In this document: positions 61,210 to 64,000 of the stretch, one piece after another
Numbering within the stretch: the first letter of the stretch is position 1
Layout: every line of letters starts with the position of its first letter
The notes under the pieces: generated by a model
Database searches by the model: none
The model's input: the letters and a program-made list of their open reading frames with translations, nothing else
What the model was told of the DNA's origin: nothing
Translations under genes and position numbers: made by a program
Assembly (NCBI RefSeq): GCF_900092025.1
Contig: NZ_FLTX01000008.1
Location: forward strand, 62,001 to 126,000
Reading direction: 5' to 3'
From: Xanthomonas bromi
Lineage (GTDB): Bacteria > Pseudomonadota > Gammaproteobacteria > Xanthomonadales > Xanthomonadaceae
DNA: 64,000 nt

Positions 61210-62466
61210 CTATCCCTCCCACACCGGCAGTTTCTTCGCCACCGCCACATTCTTCAGCGTCACATACTTCGGCAGTCCGTCGTTGCCGTAGGCCAGCGGG
61301 GCTTCGCCCTTGATCAATGGGGCGAAGTAGCGGCGCGCACGTTCGGTGATGCCGAAGCCGTCCTTGCGCAGAAAGCTGGGCGGCATTTTCTTTTCGTGGT
61401 TCGCCACCTTGTGCAGCGGGGCGGGCACGATCTTCCAGCGGTACGGCGCGTCGCTGACGCGTTCGATCACCGGGATCACCGCGTTCATGCCCTTGAGCGC
61501 GTATTGCACGGCGGCCTTGCCCACGGCTTGCGCCTGTTCCCAGTCGGTCTTCGATGCGAGGTGGCGTGCGGAGCGCTGCAGGTAATCCGGCAGGGTCCAG
61601 TGCACCTTGTAGCCGAGTTCCTGCTTGACCTGCGCGGCCAGGAACGAGGCCACGCCGCCGAGTTGTGCGTGGCCGAACGAGTCGGCCGCGCCGCCGGCGT
61701 CGGCGACGAAGTGGCCGTGTGCGTCCTGGATGCCTTCGCTGGCGACCACCACGCACCAGCCGACCTTGTCCACCACCTGTTTCACCTTGGCCAGGAAGGC
61801 GGTCTGGTCGTACGCGCGCTCGGGCAGCAGGATGATTTGCGGTGCGTCGTCGGGGCCTTGACCGGCCAGGCCTGACGCTGCGGCGAGCCAACCGGCATTG
61901 CGGCCCATCGCTTCATAGATGAAGACCTTGGTGGAAGTGTCGGCCATTGCGGCGACATCCAGGGCAGCCTCGCGCACCGACACGGCGGTGTACTTGGCCG
62001 CCGAGCCGAAGCCGGGACAGGTGTCGGTGACTGCCAGATCGTTGTCGATGGTCTTGGGCACGCCGATGCAGTGCAGCGGGTAGCCGTAGGCCTTTGCGAG
62101 TTGCGAGACCTTCCACGCGGTGTCGGCCGAATCGTTGCCGCCGTTGTAGAGGAACCAGCGCACATCGTGCGCGCGCAGCACGTCGAGCAGACGCTCGTAC
62201 TTGGCGCTGTCTTCTTCCAGCGACTTGAGCTTGTAGCGGCACGAGCCGAATGCGCCGCCGGGCGTCTGCGCCAATGCGGCAATGGCGGTGGCGGATTCTC
62301 TTGAGGTGTCGATCAGCTCCTCGCGCAAGGCACCCAGGATGCCGTTGCGTGCGGCCAGCACCTTGATCTTGCGTGCGCGCGCTTCGGCGATGACGCCCGC
62401 AGCGGTGGCGTTGATGACGGCGGTGACGCCGCCGGATTGGGCATACAACAGGTTGCCAGTGGACAT
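61210..62466 (-). CDS. Pyrophosphate-dependent 6-phosphofructokinase
   Basis: This 418-residue cytoplasmic enzyme interconverts fructose 6-phosphate and fructose 1,6-bisphosphate. It has LLYAQSGGVTAVINATAAGV, WFLYNGGNDSADTAWKVSQL with GGNDS in place of the GGDGS of ATP forms, and IGVPKTIDNDLAVTDTCPGF, where the Lys before TIDND marks PPi use. MGRNAGWLAAASGL and DYLQRSARHLASKTDWEQA follow. The reaction is reversible, so PPi can drive glycolysis or be made in gluconeogenesis. hppA, ppa and adk in the same 8 kb make a pyrophosphate-centred neighbourhood. Confidence 0.93.
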   Translation of the reverse strand: MSTGNLLYAQSGGVTAVINATAAGVIAEARARKIKVLAARNGILGALREELIDTSRESATAIAALAQTPGGAFGSCRYKLKSLEEDSAKYERLLDVLRAHDVRWFLYNGGNDSADTAWKVSQLAKAYGYPLHCIGVPKTIDNDLAVTDTCPGFGSAAKYTAVSVREAALDVAAMADTSTKVFIYEAMGRNAGWLAAASGLAGQGPDDAPQIILLPERAYDQTAFLAKVKQVVDKVGWCVVVASEGIQDAHGHFVADAGGAADSFGHAQLGGVASFLAAQVKQELGYKVHWTLPDYLQRSARHLASKTDWEQAQAVGKAAVQYALKGMNAVIPVIERVSDAPYRWKIVPAPLHKVANHEKKMPPSFLRKDGFGITERARRYFAPLIKGEAPLAYGNDGLPKYVTLKNVAVAKKLPVWEG

Positions 62467-62625
62467 AGGGGGACGGGCTCCTCACATGGAAACATGGCGC
62501 AGGGGACAGTGCCGGGACATTCCCCGGATGGGGTAAGCTGCACGACCATACGGTCAGCGTCGGCGAAGGCTTGAGTCTAACGCCGCCAACCGCAACGCGT
62601 TTTTATTCGAAAGTGGAGTCCACTG

Positions 62626-63189
62626 ATGCGACTGGTTCTGTTGGGACCGCCCGGTTCGGGCAAGGGCACCCAGGCGACACGTCTTAAAGACACGTTTGAG
62701 ATCCCGCATATTTCTACTGGTGACCTGTTGCGCGCCGAAGTGGCCGCCGGCTCGCCGCTGGGTCTGAAGGCCAAGGAAGTGATGGCACGGGGCGATCTGG
62801 TGTCCGACGACATCCTGCTCGGCATGCTCGAGGCGCGCCTCGGTCAAGCCGATGTGGCGAAGGGGTTCATCCTGGATGGCTACCCCCGCAACGTGGCACA
62901 GGCCAATGCGCTGGATGCGCTGCTCAGCAAGATCGGGCAGCCGCTCGATGCGGTGGTGCAGTTGGATGTGGCCAGCGAATTGCTGGTCGAGCGCATCGCC
63001 GGTCGCGCCAAGGCCGAAGGCCGCGAAGACGACAACCCGGAATCGGTGCGCAAGCGTCTGCAGGTCTATACCGATTCCACCGCTCCGGTGATTGGGTTCT
63101 ACGAGCAGCGTGGCAAGTTGGCGCGCGTGGATGGCGTTGGGTCGTTGGACGAAGTGCTGGAGCGCATCCGCAAGGCGCTCGGCCACTGA
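62626..63189 (+). CDS. adk: Adenylate kinase, short form
   Basis: This 187-residue enzyme converts ATP and AMP to two ADP. It has the Walker A MRLVLLGPPGSGKGTQATRL, PHISTGDLLRAEVAAGSPLG (AMP site), GFILDGYPRNVAQANALDAL, and a short lid with RIAGRAKAEGREDDNPESVR in place of the long zinc-type lid. The short form is usual in xanthomonads. A perfect 9-base-pair stem GGACCGGGC/GCCCGGTCC at 63198-63220 without a T-run lies just after its stop and may help end the transcript. Confidence 0.96.
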   Translation: MRLVLLGPPGSGKGTQATRLKDTFEIPHISTGDLLRAEVAAGSPLGLKAKEVMARGDLVSDDILLGMLEARLGQADVAKGFILDGYPRNVAQANALDALLSKIGQPLDAVVQLDVASELLVERIAGRAKAEGREDDNPESVRKRLQVYTDSTAPVIGFYEQRGKLARVDGVGSLDEVLERIRKALGH

Positions 63190-63291
63190 GCCGGCAGGGA
63201 CCGGGCGTAAGGCCCGGTCCGTCGCAGTCGCGGCTACGGGGCGCGTTGCTGTTTCAGCGTGGGCTCGCCCACAGGCGCGACCGCCCAAAAG

Positions 63292-63405
63292 AAAAACCCC
63301 CGACGTACAAAACGCCAGGGGCAGAATAACGCCAGTAATAGACTTGCTCAGAGCCCCAACAGCATGAGCTCCCTGGGGATGTGGCCTCTTGGGGAGTAGG
63401 ACCAA
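63292..63405 (-). ncRNA. Candidate C-rich small RNA (sX13-like architecture)
   Basis: Between adk and mpl the minus strand carries a stretch of about 114 bases with two exposed C-runs (CTACTCCCCAAG and ACATCCCCAG) and stems around GAGC/GCTC. At its end, CCCC-T-GGCG...CGTC-GGGG (63321-63298) forms a terminator stem with one bulge, followed by GTTTTTCTTTT. No protein is encoded. C-rich loops with an intrinsic terminator are the architecture of the Xanthomonas small RNA sX13, which pairs with G-rich sites near mRNA starts. I could not align it, and I find no clear promoter, so the boundary on the right is approximate. Confidence 0.55.
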
Positions 63406-63558
63406 AGGGATACTGCGACTTGCGTTCAGTAGAGTGATGTATGTGATGAAGTTCGCATATCGGGAGATTCCCGACAGTACGCTAGGAATTTTCTGACACG
63501 CCGCGCTGCGGCGGATTGGAATGTCCCGCAACTCCGGCGATCGGCGACAATGTGCAAC

Positions 63559-64000
63559 ATGAGCAAACTCCACATCCTCGGCATCGCCGGAACTTTCATG
63601 GGCGGTGTGGCCGCCCTGGCGTGTGAGCTGGGCTGGCAGGTGGAAGGCAGCGACCAGGCCATCTATCCGCCGATGTCCACACAGCTGGAAACGCTGGGCA
63701 TTGCGCTGAAGCAGGGCTACGCGCCGTCCAATATTTCGCCGGACGCGACCGACATGGTGATCGGCAATGCCTTGTCGCGCGGCAATCCGGCAGTGGAAGC
63801 GGTGCTGGATGCGGGCCGCCGCTATACCTCGGGCGCGCAATGGTTGGCCGAGCAGGTGCTGCCTGGCCGCGACACGCTGGCGGTCGCCGGCACCCACGGC
63901 AAGACCACCACCACCACCATCCTGAGCTACCTGCTGGAGGCCGCCGGTCGTGCGCCGGGGTTTTTGATCGGTGGCGTGGCCGAAAACTTCGGCGTGTCGG
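63559..64000 (+). CDS. mpl: Mpl murein tripeptide ligase, N-terminal part
   Basis: The gene runs off the right edge; 147 residues are visible. It begins MSKLHILGIAGTFMGGVAAL and continues GWQVEGSDQAIYPPMSTQLE, IVGNALSRG-like MVIGNALSRGNPAVEAVLDA, and the Mur-ligase ATP loop VAGTHGKTTTTTILSYLLEA. The IAGTFMGG start distinguishes Mpl (UDP-MurNAc:L-Ala-gamma-D-Glu-meso-DAP ligase, peptidoglycan recycling) from MurC, which has a GIGGxGMSG pattern. An ATG three codons upstream (63550) is also possible. Confidence 0.92.
   Translation, partial: MSKLHILGIAGTFMGGVAALACELGWQVEGSDQAIYPPMSTQLETLGIALKQGYAPSNISPDATDMVIGNALSRGNPAVEAVLDAGRRYTSGAQWLAEQVLPGRDTLAVAGTHGKTTTTTILSYLLEAAGRAPGFLIGGVAENFGVS

Noticed and set aside
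63198..63220. GGACCGGGC/GCCCGGTCC hairpin after adk as a terminator
   Set aside because: The stem is perfect but no T-run follows on either strand, so I only mention it with adk and do not list it as a terminator.

Overview
This window looks like chromosomal DNA of a Xanthomonas species (Gammaproteobacteria, Lysobacterales). The evidence is the high GC content, XVIPCD-type type IV effector architecture, an OprO/P porin, a TonB-dependent receptor, a pyrophosphate-type phosphofructokinase beside a proton-pumping pyrophosphatase, and short dispersed intergenic repeats. The assignment is my reading of the sequence, not a database match.

Layout. 1-15.8 kb: the end of a LuxR-type response regulator; a small aldo/keto reductase - NTF2-like - Atu4866-like operon divergent from a LysR regulator; an MHS-family transporter coupled to a periplasmic ModA-like binding protein; a large hybrid histidine kinase; an OprO/P-type porin divergent from dctA, followed by NADP malic enzyme (C4-dicarboxylate uptake and use); and a GH92 mannosidase remnant. 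15.8-26 kb: lipopolysaccharide genes (a glycosyltransferase, an O-antigen ligase, an LpxL-type acyltransferase and waaA). They are interrupted by a module of about 5 kb that carries a large zeta-toxin effector, its presumed immunity gene, a fragment of another effector and a decayed GIY-YIG gene. 26-30.6 kb: tolC, a PCMT-like methyltransferase, a TetR regulator, a diguanylate cyclase remnant and a LysR regulator.

30.7-40.6 kb holds branched-chain amino acid synthesis. leuC-leuD-leuB run rightward and converge on a leftward operon ilvC-ilvG-ilvM-threonine dehydratase-leuA. Upstream of ilvC I read a complete transcription attenuator: a promoter, a leader peptide with seven consecutive Leu/Val/Ile codons, an antiterminator and a terminator. 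The threonine dehydratase lacks the usual C-terminal regulatory domain, so attenuation may carry much of the control of this operon.

40.8-56 kb: gamma-glutamyltransferase, a soluble chemoreceptor, an S9 peptidase remnant, thiC behind a TPP riboswitch, a ToxR-like membrane regulator with a beta-propeller, an AraC regulator, a TonB-dependent receptor, and an HDOD protein. 55.7-64 kb: a group centred on pyrophosphate and adenylate metabolism (ppa, hppA, PPi-phosphofructokinase, adk) with several small secreted proteins, a candidate C-rich small RNA, and the start of mpl at the right edge.

Several genes are decayed. Three of them (GH92, S9 peptidase, propeller-GGDEF) keep outer parts of the coding sequence but have lost interior sequence.
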